Program-made: the position numbers and the translations under genes | In this document: positions 16,863-25,419 of the stretch, piece after piece | Layout of the letters: each line of letters opens with the position of its first letter | Position numbering within the stretch: position 1 is the first letter of the stretch | Notes under the pieces: generated by a model | Seen by the model: only the letters and a program-made list of their open reading frames with translations | Told to the model about the DNA's origin: nothing | Databases searched by the model: none | Assembly: GCA_017508305.1 (NCBI GenBank) | Contig: JAFVZF010000133.1 | Coordinates: 1 to 41,324, forward strand | Source of the DNA: Paludibacteraceae bacterium | GTDB lineage: Bacteria; Bacteroidota; Bacteroidia; Bacteroidales; Paludibacteraceae | DNA length: 41,324 nucleotides | Direction of reading: 5' to 3'

Positions 16863-17989
16863 TCACAATAGCGAATAGGCTGCTGTAATACGTATCGTTT
16901 TAACAGGTACTTCCAATAACGCAACAACGGCATTTTTACCGTAGGGTAATGATGTTTTAGCCATGAAGAAGCTGGGACAATACTGCGCCATATATAGCGC
17001 ACAAAATAGGGTTGCTTGGATAGTTCTTTTAGCTTATGTAGCAGGGCTTTTACCCCTTTTTTAGCCCCACTTCGCTTATTTCTTAGCATATTACTCAACG
17101 TACCCAATCGGTGCTTGCGGCGATATGGCGCAGGCACTTTTACTCCAAAATAGGCTTCTACAGCGCTCCACGTAAAACAACACCAATCCATCACTTTTTC
17201 GGGCAAACGATAGCTGTCTATTACTTCCCATTTGATAGAAGCGGCTAATAGCAGTTCGCGTATGTCGCACAAGCTTCTAAGTCTTACACCATTGCGCCAA
17301 TCTTTGGCAAAATTGATGCTCAAATGAATCAACATCATTTCATTGGACATTCTTAATAAACCATCCGACAGAGGAATCGCTGTCTGAAATGCCAATTGCG
17401 CCATTCTTTCATCGTCTGGTCCGTTGTAAAATTTCCAATGCAAATCGGCAAAATAAGCATAATCGCCCTTGTAAATGTAAGGCAAAGATTTTTGTGTACG
17501 TTCAAATTCTTGTCGATGCGCTTTAGAGCGATACCCGTCTACAAAATCGCTCTTCCATCCATGACGCAAAAAGCACTCACGCACCTGCTCGGCATCGGCA
17601 TAAGGTACCATCACATCTATATCGCCCATGCTTCTTAACAACTCGTCTTTGTACAACGACAAATTCAAGGCAGCTCCTTTTAAGGCTATAATCCGGGTAG
17701 AAGGCACCATTGATGCCATTTCTTTTACCTCCGATAGCAAGGTTTGATTCAAGATAGCTATTTTGTAGGCTTGTTGCGCCAAATCTTTTTCAAACCATTC
17801 GGGCACACCTACTATTTGCTTTAGGCGGCTAAGCTGACGAAATACCTGAGGCACTACCCCATGTTGCACGGTCATTTGGTACAGCAGTTTCCAATTAACC
17901 GGCATGGCAAACGAATTTTGCAATACCTCTTCGTCTTGTTTCGAAAAGTAAAATTTAGACAACGACAACAGTTGATTATCCGTAATCAT
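16859..17989 (-). CDS. Uncharacterised nucleotidyltransferase family protein (PF14907-like)
   Basis: 376 residues. The key motif is IALKGAALNLSLYKDE followed by MGDIDVMVP, with D123 and D125 as the likely metal-binding pair of a nucleotidyltransferase fold. DLHWKFYN follows at about residue 180, as usual in this family. Members often occur in polysaccharide or serine-kinase gene clusters, but the substrate is unknown. The C-terminal third is basic and helical. The gene follows apbE by 6 bases and is probably in the same transcript; I see no clear functional link. Confidence 0.8.
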   Translation of the reverse strand: MITDNQLLSLSKFYFSKQDEEVLQNSFAMPVNWKLLYQMTVQHGVVPQVFRQLSRLKQIVGVPEWFEKDLAQQAYKIAILNQTLLSEVKEMASMVPSTRIIALKGAALNLSLYKDELLRSMGDIDVMVPYADAEQVRECFLRHGWKSDFVDGYRSKAHRQEFERTQKSLPYIYKGDYAYFADLHWKFYNGPDDERMAQLAFQTAIPLSDGLLRMSNEMMLIHLSINFAKDWRNGVRLRSLCDIRELLLAASIKWEVIDSYRLPEKVMDWCCFTWSAVEAYFGVKVPAPYRRKHRLGTLSNMLRNKRSGAKKGVKALLHKLKELSKQPYFVRYIWRSIVPASSWLKHHYPTVKMPLLRYWKYLLKRYVLQQPIRYCD

Positions 17990-17995
17990 AACCTA

Positions 17996-18979
17996 TCAAT
18001 TTACGTACGATTCAAACAGTGGATTACACACGCTTTCTATACTATCTTGGGACGCATACAATAGGTACACGCCCAATTGCTGTTCTTGAGCGATGGTGCA
18101 AATGCTATCCTTATTGCCTATGACCATAAAGGCAGTAGCGTAGGCATCTGCCAGCATGGCAGTAGGAGCTATTACAGTAGCACTCAACAGCGAATGATGG
18201 CAAGGTGTACCCAATCGGGGGTCGATGGTATGGCTGATTTTTTTGCCTTCTTGGTAGTAAAATTGGCGATAATTGCCGGAAGTCGCCACTCCAACGTCTG
18301 TAACCGACAATATAGAAGCCACTTGATTGGACACTAACAGCGAATCTTCGGTGGGCTGTTGCACACCCACCCGCCATCTATTTCCTTGCGCATTGGCTCC
18401 TTTGAGCCTCATCTCGCCACCTATATCCACCAAGTAATGGCAAACGCCCTTGCTTTCTAAGAACTGTGCGACAACATCGCATCCCAACCCTTTGGCTATG
18501 GCACTTGCATCCAACTGCACACAAGGTATGGCTTTATTTACCTTATTGGCTTTTAGGCTTACTTTTTGATAGCCGACGCATCGTTTCAAGCTATCTATTA
18601 TCGATTGGGTGCGTTTACGAGTAGGATCAAACCCAAACCCCCACGCATTGACCAAAGGAGCAACGGTAATATCAAAAGCACCATTGGTCTGCGCTGAAAC
18701 TTGTTGTGCAGTAGTAAACACCAATGCAAACAACGAATCGACCACCACCGTCGTATCATTCCGGTTTATTCGAGATATAATGGAGGTACTATCAAAAGTA
18801 GACAGCGAGGAATTAACACTACGTAGTGCCCCTTTTATACCCTCGTGTAAGTTTTCAGAAGAGGCATATATCACTTTGTAGTAAGTACCAAAAACAACTC
18901 CACTATCGGTACGATATGCTGCCTGCTGCGTACAGCTTGCAAGCAGAAAGGTGGTAATTACAAGGAGTATGTGTTTCAT
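17996..18979 (-). CDS. apbE: FAD:protein FMN transferase (ApbE), lipoprotein
   Basis: 327 residues. The N-terminus MKHILLVITTFLLASC is a lipoprotein signal with C16 as the lipidated Cys. The ApbE fold shows FGTYYKV, DITVAPLVNAWGFGF, LDASAIAKGLGCDVVAQFL, YLVDIGGEMRLKG and a C-terminal MLADAYATAFMVIG metal-binding segment. The enzyme attaches FMN from FAD to Thr residues of extracytoplasmic proteins such as NqrC or RnfG. None of these targets is in the window. It is transcribed from the mirror promoter shared with the dCMP deaminase gene. Confidence 0.95.
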   Translation of the reverse strand: MKHILLVITTFLLASCTQQAAYRTDSGVVFGTYYKVIYASSENLHEGIKGALRSVNSSLSTFDSTSIISRINRNDTTVVVDSLFALVFTTAQQVSAQTNGAFDITVAPLVNAWGFGFDPTRKRTQSIIDSLKRCVGYQKVSLKANKVNKAIPCVQLDASAIAKGLGCDVVAQFLESKGVCHYLVDIGGEMRLKGANAQGNRWRVGVQQPTEDSLLVSNQVASILSVTDVGVATSGNYRQFYYQEGKKISHTIDPRLGTPCHHSLLSATVIAPTAMLADAYATAFMVIGNKDSICTIAQEQQLGVYLLYASQDSIESVCNPLFESYVN

Positions 18980-19008
18980 ATAGCAGCAAGAGGTTATAGG
19001 TAACTAAA

Positions 19009-19046
19009 AAAATATTATCTTTGTAGCATTGCAAAGATAATATTTT
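19009..19046. promoter_or_regulatory. Divergent mirror-image promoters for apbE (-) and dCMP deaminase (+)
   Basis: A perfect 15-bp inverted repeat around TAGCATTG. Its inner ends are TATCTTTG on the plus strand (19016-19023) and TATCTTTG on the minus strand (19032-19039), each a TAnnTTTG match. The plus-strand element is 26 bases from the deaminase ATG and the minus-strand element about 52 from the apbE ATG. No clear -33 box accompanies either one. Confidence 0.7.
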
Positions 19047-19049
19047 CGT

Positions 19050-19478
19050 ATGAAAAAACAAGAAGCATTGGATAGACGTTATATGCGCATGGCATACGTA
19101 TGGGCAGAAAACTCGTACTGCGAACGCAGACAAGTAGGTGCCATTATGGTTAAAAACAGAATGATTATTTCGGATGGGTACAACGGCACACCTTGCGGAT
19201 TTGAAAATGTTTGCGAGGACGATTCGTTTAAAACCAAGCCTTACGTACTGCATGCCGAAGCAAATGCCATTACCAAAATAGCACGTTCGCACAACAGTAG
19301 CGAAGGAGCTACCATGTATGTAACCACATCTCCCTGCATAGAATGCGCCAAACTAATTATTCAGGCAGGTATTGTACGAGTAGTATACAGCGACGAATAC
19401 CATGTAACCGATGGTTTGGATCTACTAAAACGTGCCGGCATCGAAGTTTGTCGAATTGATATGAGCAACCATGAATAG
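19050..19478 (+). CDS. Deoxycytidylate (dCMP) deaminase family protein
   Basis: 142 residues. The zinc site is HAE (H68, E70) plus PCIEC (C96, C99). The substrate-side segment SDGYNGTPCGFENVCED fits the dCMP deaminase/ComEB group rather than cytidine or tRNA deaminases. It would convert dCMP to dUMP for thymidylate synthesis. The gene overlaps the following protease by 8 bases, so the two are probably co-translated. Confidence 0.92.
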   Translation: MKKQEALDRRYMRMAYVWAENSYCERRQVGAIMVKNRMIISDGYNGTPCGFENVCEDDSFKTKPYVLHAEANAITKIARSHNSSEGATMYVTTSPCIECAKLIIQAGIVRVVYSDEYHVTDGLDLLKRAGIEVCRIDMSNHE

Positions 19479-21141
19479 TAAACTTACACCTATTTGGTTG
19501 GCGCTTGCCGCATCTTTGGGCATTTACTTGGGCTTTTTCCTTACCCGTAATGCAGCTCAAAGCGAAACATCTATTGTCGCTCCCAACCATACTACCACCC
19601 CCTACTCTAAGCTAAACGAGGTTTTACACCTTATCGACGAGGCATACGTAGACACCATCGACAAATCGAAAATGATGGAAGATATTTTGCCTGTGATACT
19701 CAAAGACTTGGACCCTCACTCCATTTACGTGCCCAAAGACGAGGTAGAAAGCATGAACGAAGATTTGGAGGGCAGTTTTAGCGGTATCGGCGTGCAATTT
19801 AACATCCTCAACGACACCGTTATGATTGTGGATGTCATTGCAGGCGGTCCATCCGAGCGACAAGGGCTACGTGCCGGCGACCGCATTGTAAAGGTCAATG
19901 ACACCATTTTTACCGGCAAACACATCAACAATAACAAGGTGGTTAAAACCCTTCGTGGCAAAAAAGGCACTACCGTTAAATTAGGAGTTAAACACGCAGG
20001 GACAGAAAGAATTTGGGACTATGTCATTACACGCGATGACATCCCGGTTAATAGCGTAGACATCGCCTACCCCATTAGCAAGGGCATCGGCTACATCAAA
20101 GTCAGCCGTTTTGGCGCCAATACCTACCAAGAATTTTTAACGCAACTGATGTGGTTGCGCGAAAAAGAGGGTTGTCAAGACTTTATCATCGACCTGCGAA
20201 ACAACTCGGGCGGCTATTTGCATGCTGCCATTTTAATGGTCAATGAGTTTCTACCCAAAGGAGAGCTTATTGTGTATACACAAGGCAAAGCCTTTCCACG
20301 CGAGGATGCGTATGCCGATGGCACCGGGCGTTTTAAAAACCAACGTGTGTGCGTGTTAATCAACGAGTGGTCGGCTTCGGCGAGCGAAATTTTTGCCGGA
20401 GCCATGCAAGACCAAGACAGAGGTTGGGTAATAGGCAGACGCTCCTTTGGCAAAGGCTTAGTGCAACAACAAATGGATCTCAAAGATGGTTCGGAGTTAC
20501 GTTTAACCATAGCACGTTACTATACGCCATCGGGCAGATGTATTCAAAAACCCTATAAGCAAGGCGAAATTGATGCCTACGACGAAGATTTGCAAGAACG
20601 ATATGACCATGGCGAATTCTTTGACCAAGATAGCATTGTACAAAACGATTCGCTTATCTACTATACCAAATTGGGACGTACCGTATACGGTGGTGGCGGT
20701 ATTATGCCCGACTACTTTGTCGGACAAGACACCACCAACTACACGCCTTACTATCGCCACGTTTTTAACTCGATGACCTTGTACAATTTTTGCTTTAACT
20801 ATGCCGATAAGCATCGCACGAAATTAAAGCAATACAAGACTTGGCAAGAATTACAAGCTTACTTATGTACGACCTCGTACTTGGAAGACTTTTTACAGTA
20901 TGCCGAACAAAACGGAATTGCCCGAAAAGCACAAGAAATAAAGCAATCGGAAGAGTTGATTGTAAACAGCTTACAAGCCTATATATCGCGCAACATATTA
21001 GGGGATAGTGGTTCTTACCCTATACTTAACCTCAACGATTTAACGGTTCAGAAGGCCCTTGACGTATTCAAAAAAGAAGCCTCCATTGCTCCTGTTAGCG
21101 ATAAGAATCAGCAAACAATCGAATCGAAAAAAGACCTATAA
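19471..21141 (+). CDS. C-terminal processing peptidase, S41 family (CtpA-like)
   Basis: 556 residues. Residues about 5-25 form a membrane anchor. A PDZ domain spans about 95-185 (GIGVQF, GPSERQGLRAGDRIVKVND). The S41 protease domain contains FIIDLRNNSGGYL and NEWSASASEIFAGAMQD. By alignment with E. coli Prc spacing the catalytic dyad is S303 and K328 (SFGKG). The C-terminal 150 residues are helical and typical of the Bacteroidetes form. It would cleave periplasmic proteins near their C-termini. The gene overlaps its neighbours by 8 bases upstream and 1 base downstream (TAATG). Confidence 0.95.
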   Translation: MNSKLTPIWLALAASLGIYLGFFLTRNAAQSETSIVAPNHTTTPYSKLNEVLHLIDEAYVDTIDKSKMMEDILPVILKDLDPHSIYVPKDEVESMNEDLEGSFSGIGVQFNILNDTVMIVDVIAGGPSERQGLRAGDRIVKVNDTIFTGKHINNNKVVKTLRGKKGTTVKLGVKHAGTERIWDYVITRDDIPVNSVDIAYPISKGIGYIKVSRFGANTYQEFLTQLMWLREKEGCQDFIIDLRNNSGGYLHAAILMVNEFLPKGELIVYTQGKAFPREDAYADGTGRFKNQRVCVLINEWSASASEIFAGAMQDQDRGWVIGRRSFGKGLVQQQMDLKDGSELRLTIARYYTPSGRCIQKPYKQGEIDAYDEDLQERYDHGEFFDQDSIVQNDSLIYYTKLGRTVYGGGGIMPDYFVGQDTTNYTPYYRHVFNSMTLYNFCFNYADKHRTKLKQYKTWQELQAYLCTTSYLEDFLQYAEQNGIARKAQEIKQSEELIVNSLQAYISRNILGDSGSYPILNLNDLTVQKALDVFKKEASIAPVSDKNQQTIESKKDL

Positions 21142-21710
21142 TGGTACCTGTAAAAGAAATAATGCAAGCCCATTGCCAAGGCAACGAGCCATTGTTTGAA
21201 ATACTTTGGAGCCATGGCAACAGCGTGGCACAAAAAGCATTGCAGATAGTCCGTTTGCATCCTCAATGGGAGATAGACGAAACGTTTATCTACGAGGCGG
21301 CTTTACTACACGATATTGGTGTTACGCAATGCGATGCAGCCGGCATCCATTGCTATGGTAAGTATCCTTACATTTGTCACGGCTATTTAGGGGCGGATAT
21401 ATTGCGTCAATTAGGTTTGCAACAGCACGCATTGGTAGCCGAACGCCACACCGGAACAGGTTTAACCGAAGACTACATTGTAGCCAAAGGTTTACCACTG
21501 CCCACAGGGCGCATCTACACCCCCCAAAGCATCAGCGAACAACTTATTTGCTACGCCGACAAGTTCTTTTCCAAAACCAAATTAAACCAAGAGAAGAGCA
21601 TCGAAAAAATAGAGGCGTCGCTCGCCAAATGGGAGGACGCCTCGCTCGAACGCTTTAAAGCGTGGACACTTACATTTTATCCGGAACACCAATTCCCAAC
21701 AGCGCCATAG
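21141..21710 (+). CDS. HD-domain phosphohydrolase of unknown substrate
   Basis: 189 residues. H25, then H57-D58 (EAALLHDIG) and a later HTGTGLTEDYI segment form an HD-type metal site. KFFSKTKL near residue 145 is typical of the small HDIG-like proteins of Bacteroidetes. Substrate and biological role are unknown. The start codon overlaps the protease stop codon. The last 41 bases overlap the 3' end of argS on the other strand. Confidence 0.85.
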   Translation: MVPVKEIMQAHCQGNEPLFEILWSHGNSVAQKALQIVRLHPQWEIDETFIYEAALLHDIGVTQCDAAGIHCYGKYPYICHGYLGADILRQLGLQQHALVAERHTGTGLTEDYIVAKGLPLPTGRIYTPQSISEQLICYADKFFSKTKLNQEKSIEKIEASLAKWEDASLERFKAWTLTFYPEHQFPTAP

Positions 21711-23448
21711 CCTGTTTGATTACTTTAGCCACGTTGCGTGACAGCACAATACGCATGGCGCGAACGGCCTCATCTTCTTCTTTCAGGATGGAATAATCGT
21801 GGTAAAATTGGTTGTATTCTTTGACCAAATCGTACGTATAGTTGGCTATTAGCGATGGACTATACTCCTTGCCGGCTTGTTTTACCACTTCGGGGAACGA
21901 CGAAAGGGCACTGATAAGCGCAATTTCTTTGTCGTTTAACTGTATACCATCAAATGCGGGCAACTCACCTAATTCGGCTGCTTTGCGCAACACCGACTGA
22001 ATGCGGGCATGGGTATATTGAATAAACGAACCTGTATTGCCATTAAAGTCGATGGATTCTTTGGGATTAAAGGTCATGTTCTTGCGAGGATCGACCTTAA
22101 GAATAAAGTATTTTAAGCTACCCAATCCTATCATGGTGCAAATGGCATCGATTTCTTCTTGCGACATACCGTCCAATTTGCCCAATTCTTTGGAAATTTC
22201 GGTAGCCGTTCCTACCATTTCGTCCATTAAATCATCGGCATCGACTACGGTTCCTTCGCGGCTCTTCATCTTTCCTTCGGGCAGTTCGACCATGCCATAC
22301 GAAAAATGCACCAAATCCTTGCCCCATTCAAAGCCCAATCGATCCAACAAAATAGACAACACTTGGAAGTGGTAATTTTGTTCGTTGCCTACCACATAAA
22401 TCATCTTATTGATAGGATAATCTTGGAATCGAAGCGATGCTGTTCCTATATCTTGGGTCATGTACACCGAAGTACCATCGGCACGTAGCAACAGTTTTTG
22501 GTCCAAGCCTTGATCGGTCATATCCGCCCATACAGAGCCGTCTTCTTTTGTAAAGAACAACCCTTTTTGTAGCCCTTCGTTTACTTTTTCTTTGCCTATC
22601 AAATAGGTATCCGACTCGTAGTAAATTTTATCAAAATCTACGCCCATACGTTTGTAGGTTTCGTCAAAACCATCGTACACCCACTGATTCATGGTTTGCC
22701 ATAGGGCACGAACCTCAGCATCGCCAGCTTCCCATTTACGCAACATTTCTTGCGCTTCGAGCATCAAAGGAGCATTCTTTTTGGCATCGTCTTCGTTCAT
22801 CCCTTGTTGCATCAGCTCTTTTATCTCCGCCTTATATGCTTTATCAAACGCCACGTAGTAATCGCCTACCAAGTGGTCACCCTTTTTGCCCACAGAAGAG
22901 GGAGTGGCACCCTTGCCAAATTTTTGCCACGCCAACATGGACTTACAAATATGGATACCACGGTCGTTTACAATATTTGTTTTAACCACTTTGTAACCAT
23001 TGGCTTTCATAATTTCTGCCAAACTATACCCCAACAAATTATTGCGGATATGTCCTAAGTGCAACGGTTTATTGGTATTGGGCGATGAGTATTCGATCAT
23101 CACCAAAGTCGAATTTTCGGTAACAGGCACTCTACCATAAGTAGCAGTTGCATCAATTGTTTTAAGGGTATCCAACCATGAGCCTTGTTGCAGTACAATG
23201 TTTAAAAAACCGTTAATAACATTGTAATCTGCTACTATCGATACGTTTGCTTTTAAGTACTCACCTATCTCTTGCGCTGTCTGCGCCGGATTTTTATGCG
23301 ATATTTTTAGCAATGGGAACGTTACCAATGTCCAATCGCCGGCAAACTCTTTCTTGGTTTTTTGCAGGGTTATTTGCGACTCGGCAGGTGCGTTGCCGTA
23401 TAGTTGTTCTACTGCTGCTACAACAGCATTTTTCAGTTGATTTTCCAT
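21670..23448 (-). CDS. argS: Arginyl-tRNA synthetase
   Basis: 592 residues, full length. It charges tRNA-Arg. An N-terminal Arg-tRNA recognition (Add-1) domain covers about 1-90. The class I HIGH signature appears as SSPNTNKPLHLGHIRNN. The KMSKS-loop equivalent is GKMKSREGTVVDADDL, and the anticodon-binding helical domain includes YTHARIQSVLRKA and ends in MALLGIGVPDKM. It overlaps the convergent HD gene by 41 bases, so no terminator separates them. Confidence 0.98.
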   Translation of the reverse strand: MENQLKNAVVAAVEQLYGNAPAESQITLQKTKKEFAGDWTLVTFPLLKISHKNPAQTAQEIGEYLKANVSIVADYNVINGFLNIVLQQGSWLDTLKTIDATATYGRVPVTENSTLVMIEYSSPNTNKPLHLGHIRNNLLGYSLAEIMKANGYKVVKTNIVNDRGIHICKSMLAWQKFGKGATPSSVGKKGDHLVGDYYVAFDKAYKAEIKELMQQGMNEDDAKKNAPLMLEAQEMLRKWEAGDAEVRALWQTMNQWVYDGFDETYKRMGVDFDKIYYESDTYLIGKEKVNEGLQKGLFFTKEDGSVWADMTDQGLDQKLLLRADGTSVYMTQDIGTASLRFQDYPINKMIYVVGNEQNYHFQVLSILLDRLGFEWGKDLVHFSYGMVELPEGKMKSREGTVVDADDLMDEMVGTATEISKELGKLDGMSQEEIDAICTMIGLGSLKYFILKVDPRKNMTFNPKESIDFNGNTGSFIQYTHARIQSVLRKAAELGELPAFDGIQLNDKEIALISALSSFPEVVKQAGKEYSPSLIANYTYDLVKEYNQFYHDYSILKEEDEAVRAMRIVLSRNVAKVIKQAMALLGIGVPDKM

Positions 23449-23476
23449 GAAATATTAGCTCTATTATAATAGGCTG

Positions 23477-23508
23477 CAAAGATAATGTAAACCGAGTGCA
23501 ATGACAAA
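23477..23508 (-). promoter_or_regulatory. Promoter of argS
   Basis: The minus strand has TTTG (23505-23508), 20 bases, then TATCTTTG (23477-23484), an exact match to the Bacteroidetes consensus, 28 bases before the ATG. This is one of the clearest promoters in the window. Confidence 0.8.
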
Positions 23509-23724
23509 AAAACAAAGTTTTTTTATTTATGTTTTGTAATAATTGCATGCGAGGATGCAATTATTACAAAACATAAATTTAAAGCAAACAAGGTTTGCTG
23601 TCATTGCCGAGGTGCCGCTTATCTTATTCAGGCTTTGCCTTCATGATTTTGCTCACGCTCGGCATAACAAATAAATTTGTTATGCTCTCACTTAATCGCA
23701 AAATTCACGAAAGACGAAGTCTTG
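23506..23724. repeat. Array of hairpins between HU and argS
   Basis: This 304-base gap has no gene but holds several perfect hairpins: AAAAAAAC-AAA-GTTTTTTT (23506-23524), a 24-bp stem with a 6-base loop (23525-23578; arm contains GTTTTGTAATAATTGCAT), AGCAAAC-AAG-GTTTGCT (about 23583-23599), the palindrome of element copy 3, and AAGAC-GAA-GTCTT (23711-23723). The long stem may end the HU transcript, but no T run directly follows it. Confidence 0.75.
23641..23695 (+). repeat. Dispersed palindromic element, copy 3
   Basis: It shares ATGATTT, CTCGGCAT and GCTCTC with copies 1 and 2 in the same order. Its central palindrome is GCATAACAAAT-AA-ATTTGTTATGC (23662-23685), an 11-bp perfect stem unlike the other two. 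A small hairpin AGGC-TTT-GCCT precedes it. Confidence 0.65.
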
Positions 23725-23752
23725 AGTAAAGATTTATAGAAACAACCGCATA

Positions 23753-24028
23753 TTAACGATTAATTTTATCACTTAGCTCGGCACCAGCCTTGAATTTGAC
23801 TACTTTTTTTGATTCGATGGTCATTTTTTCTTGAGTAGAAGGATTAATACCTTCACGTGCAGCACGTTCTACTACTTGAAAGGCTCCAAATCCTACCAAT
23901 GCCACTTTATCACCGTTTTTGAGTGCCTTAGAAACCGATTTAATAAATCCGTCCAATGCTTTTTTTGCCACTACTTTACTAATGCCGGCATTTACTGCCA
24001 TGGCATCTACTAATTCTGATTTATTCAT
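23753..24028 (-). CDS. HU-family DNA-binding protein
   Basis: 91 residues, the standard HU length. It starts MNKSELVDAMAVNAGIS and shows the GFGAFQVVERAAREGINPST arm region that inserts into the DNA minor groove, ending VKFKAGAELSDKIN. It bends and compacts DNA as a dimer. It lies 24 bases after the NDH-2 gene with no TAnnTTTG element in the gap, so it may be read from the ndh transcript. Confidence 0.96.
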   Translation of the reverse strand: MNKSELVDAMAVNAGISKVVAKKALDGFIKSVSKALKNGDKVALVGFGAFQVVERAAREGINPSTQEKMTIESKKVVKFKAGAELSDKINR

Positions 24029-24052
24029 ATTATTCTGATTTTAAGTTGTTTA

Positions 24053-25339
24053 TTATTTATTTTCATTACGTGCCCACAAAATCAATCGCAAGGATTGACT
24101 ATAATTAAAATAGTTAATCATCCAATTGATAAAGACAATAAATTTATTGCGCACACCCAAAATAGAGCGCAAATGCACCACCAACCACATGACCCATGCC
24201 ATAAATCCGCCCATTTTCATACCGGCAAACTCGGCTACAGCCTTGTTGCGTCCTACCGTTGCCATGGTGCCTAAATTCTTGTATTTAAATGGTTTCAAAG
24301 GCTTACCCTTTGCCATTCGTTTTAGATTCTTGGCCAACAATGTGCCTTGCTGTATGGCCACTTGTGCCAGCTGAGGATGTCCTTGCTCCCACTGCATATC
24401 AACTTGGGGCATGATACACTGATCGCCTATGCAATACACATTTTCCATGCCCTTTACCTGATTGTAGGCATCCACCACAATACGCCCTCCGCGCGAGATT
24501 ACTTCGGCCGGCATATTTTCTACCTGTTGAGCCATAACACCGGTTACCCAAATTAAGGTTTGCGTGGCAATGGTACTGCCATCGTTTATCAAAGCAACTC
24601 CATCCCTGTAATCGTTTACACGCTGATTGAGCAGCACATTGACCCCCATCGAACGTAAATATTTCAATACATTATCCGACGATTTTTGGCTCATGGCTGC
24701 CAACAAGCGAGGCTGCGATTCGATGAGATAGATATTCATTAAACTGTTTGGCAAATCGGGATAATCCTTGGGCAGGATAAAGTTTTTCATTTCCGATAAA
24801 GCCCCCGCTATTTCGACCCCTGTGGCACCACCACCTACAATTACCACATTTAGCAAAGCCTGACGTTCTTGCGGATTAGCGCACACCAATGCTTGTTCTA
24901 AACGTTGCAAAAGTACATTGCGAAGTCCCATTGCCTCGGTTAAGGTTTTCATGGGCATTGCTTTTGCCTGAATCTGCTGATTTCCAAAAAAATTGGTAGT
25001 AGTTCCTGCGGCTAACACCAAATAATCGTACGATATATTGCCAATGGTCGTGACAATGGCCTTTTCTTGTGGCAAAATACCTGTAACTTCTGCTAAACGG
25101 AAGTAAAAGTTCTTACGTTTCTGAAATATTTTTCTAAAAGGGAATGCGATGTTGCTCGGCTCTATGCCGGAAGATGCCACCTGATAAATCAGAGGAGGAA
25201 AATGGTGATAATTATTTTTATCGACCAAGACCACCTGATAATTCGATTTTACCAACTTACGTGCAATTTTCAGACCACCAAAGCCACCGCCAACAATAAC
25301 CACACGCTTGTTTTCTGTTTTAGGAATATTACAACTCAT
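24053..25339 (-). CDS. Type II NADH dehydrogenase (NDH-2), FAD-dependent
   Basis: 428 residues from the chosen ATG at 25339 (MSCNIPKTENK). The first FAD-binding Rossmann motif is VVIVGGGFGGLKIARKL, followed by VDKNNYHHFPPLIYQVASS. The second dinucleotide motif is VVIVGGGATGVEIAGAL. The FAD-contact segment YCIGDQC and a C-terminal amphipathic membrane-binding region (MAWVMWLVVHL) follow. It would pass electrons from NADH to quinone without proton pumping. An upstream in-frame TTG at 25366 exists, but it lies inside the -7 promoter element and so cannot be the start. Confidence 0.93.
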   Translation of the reverse strand: MSCNIPKTENKRVVIVGGGFGGLKIARKLVKSNYQVVLVDKNNYHHFPPLIYQVASSGIEPSNIAFPFRKIFQKRKNFYFRLAEVTGILPQEKAIVTTIGNISYDYLVLAAGTTTNFFGNQQIQAKAMPMKTLTEAMGLRNVLLQRLEQALVCANPQERQALLNVVIVGGGATGVEIAGALSEMKNFILPKDYPDLPNSLMNIYLIESQPRLLAAMSQKSSDNVLKYLRSMGVNVLLNQRVNDYRDGVALINDGSTIATQTLIWVTGVMAQQVENMPAEVISRGGRIVVDAYNQVKGMENVYCIGDQCIMPQVDMQWEQGHPQLAQVAIQQGTLLAKNLKRMAKGKPLKPFKYKNLGTMATVGRNKAVAEFAGMKMGGFMAWVMWLVVHLRSILGVRNKFIVFINWMINYFNYSQSLRLILWARNENK

Positions 25340-25363
25340 ATTCGTATAACTAAATACATAGGG

Positions 25364-25371
25364 CAAAGTTA
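25364..25371 (-). promoter_or_regulatory. -7 element of the NDH-2 gene
   Basis: The minus strand reads TAACTTTG, 24 bases before the ATG at 25339. It decides the start by ruling out the TTG at 25366. Confidence 0.65.
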
Positions 25372-25392
25372 ATAAAATTACCCAAAAATTAC

Positions 25393-25400
25393 TACATTTG
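25393..25400 (+). promoter_or_regulatory. -7 element of the rhomboid operon
   Basis: TACATTTG matches TAnnTTTG and lies 19 bases before the ATG at 25420. No clear -33 box is visible. It is divergent from the NDH-2 promoter. Confidence 0.6.
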
Positions 25401-25419
25401 CATCTTAAAGCACTTTTTT

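Noticed and set aside
25340..25366. Upstream TTG start for the NDH-2 gene
   Set aside because: The TTG lies inside the -7 element TAACTTTG, so it would not be transcribed.
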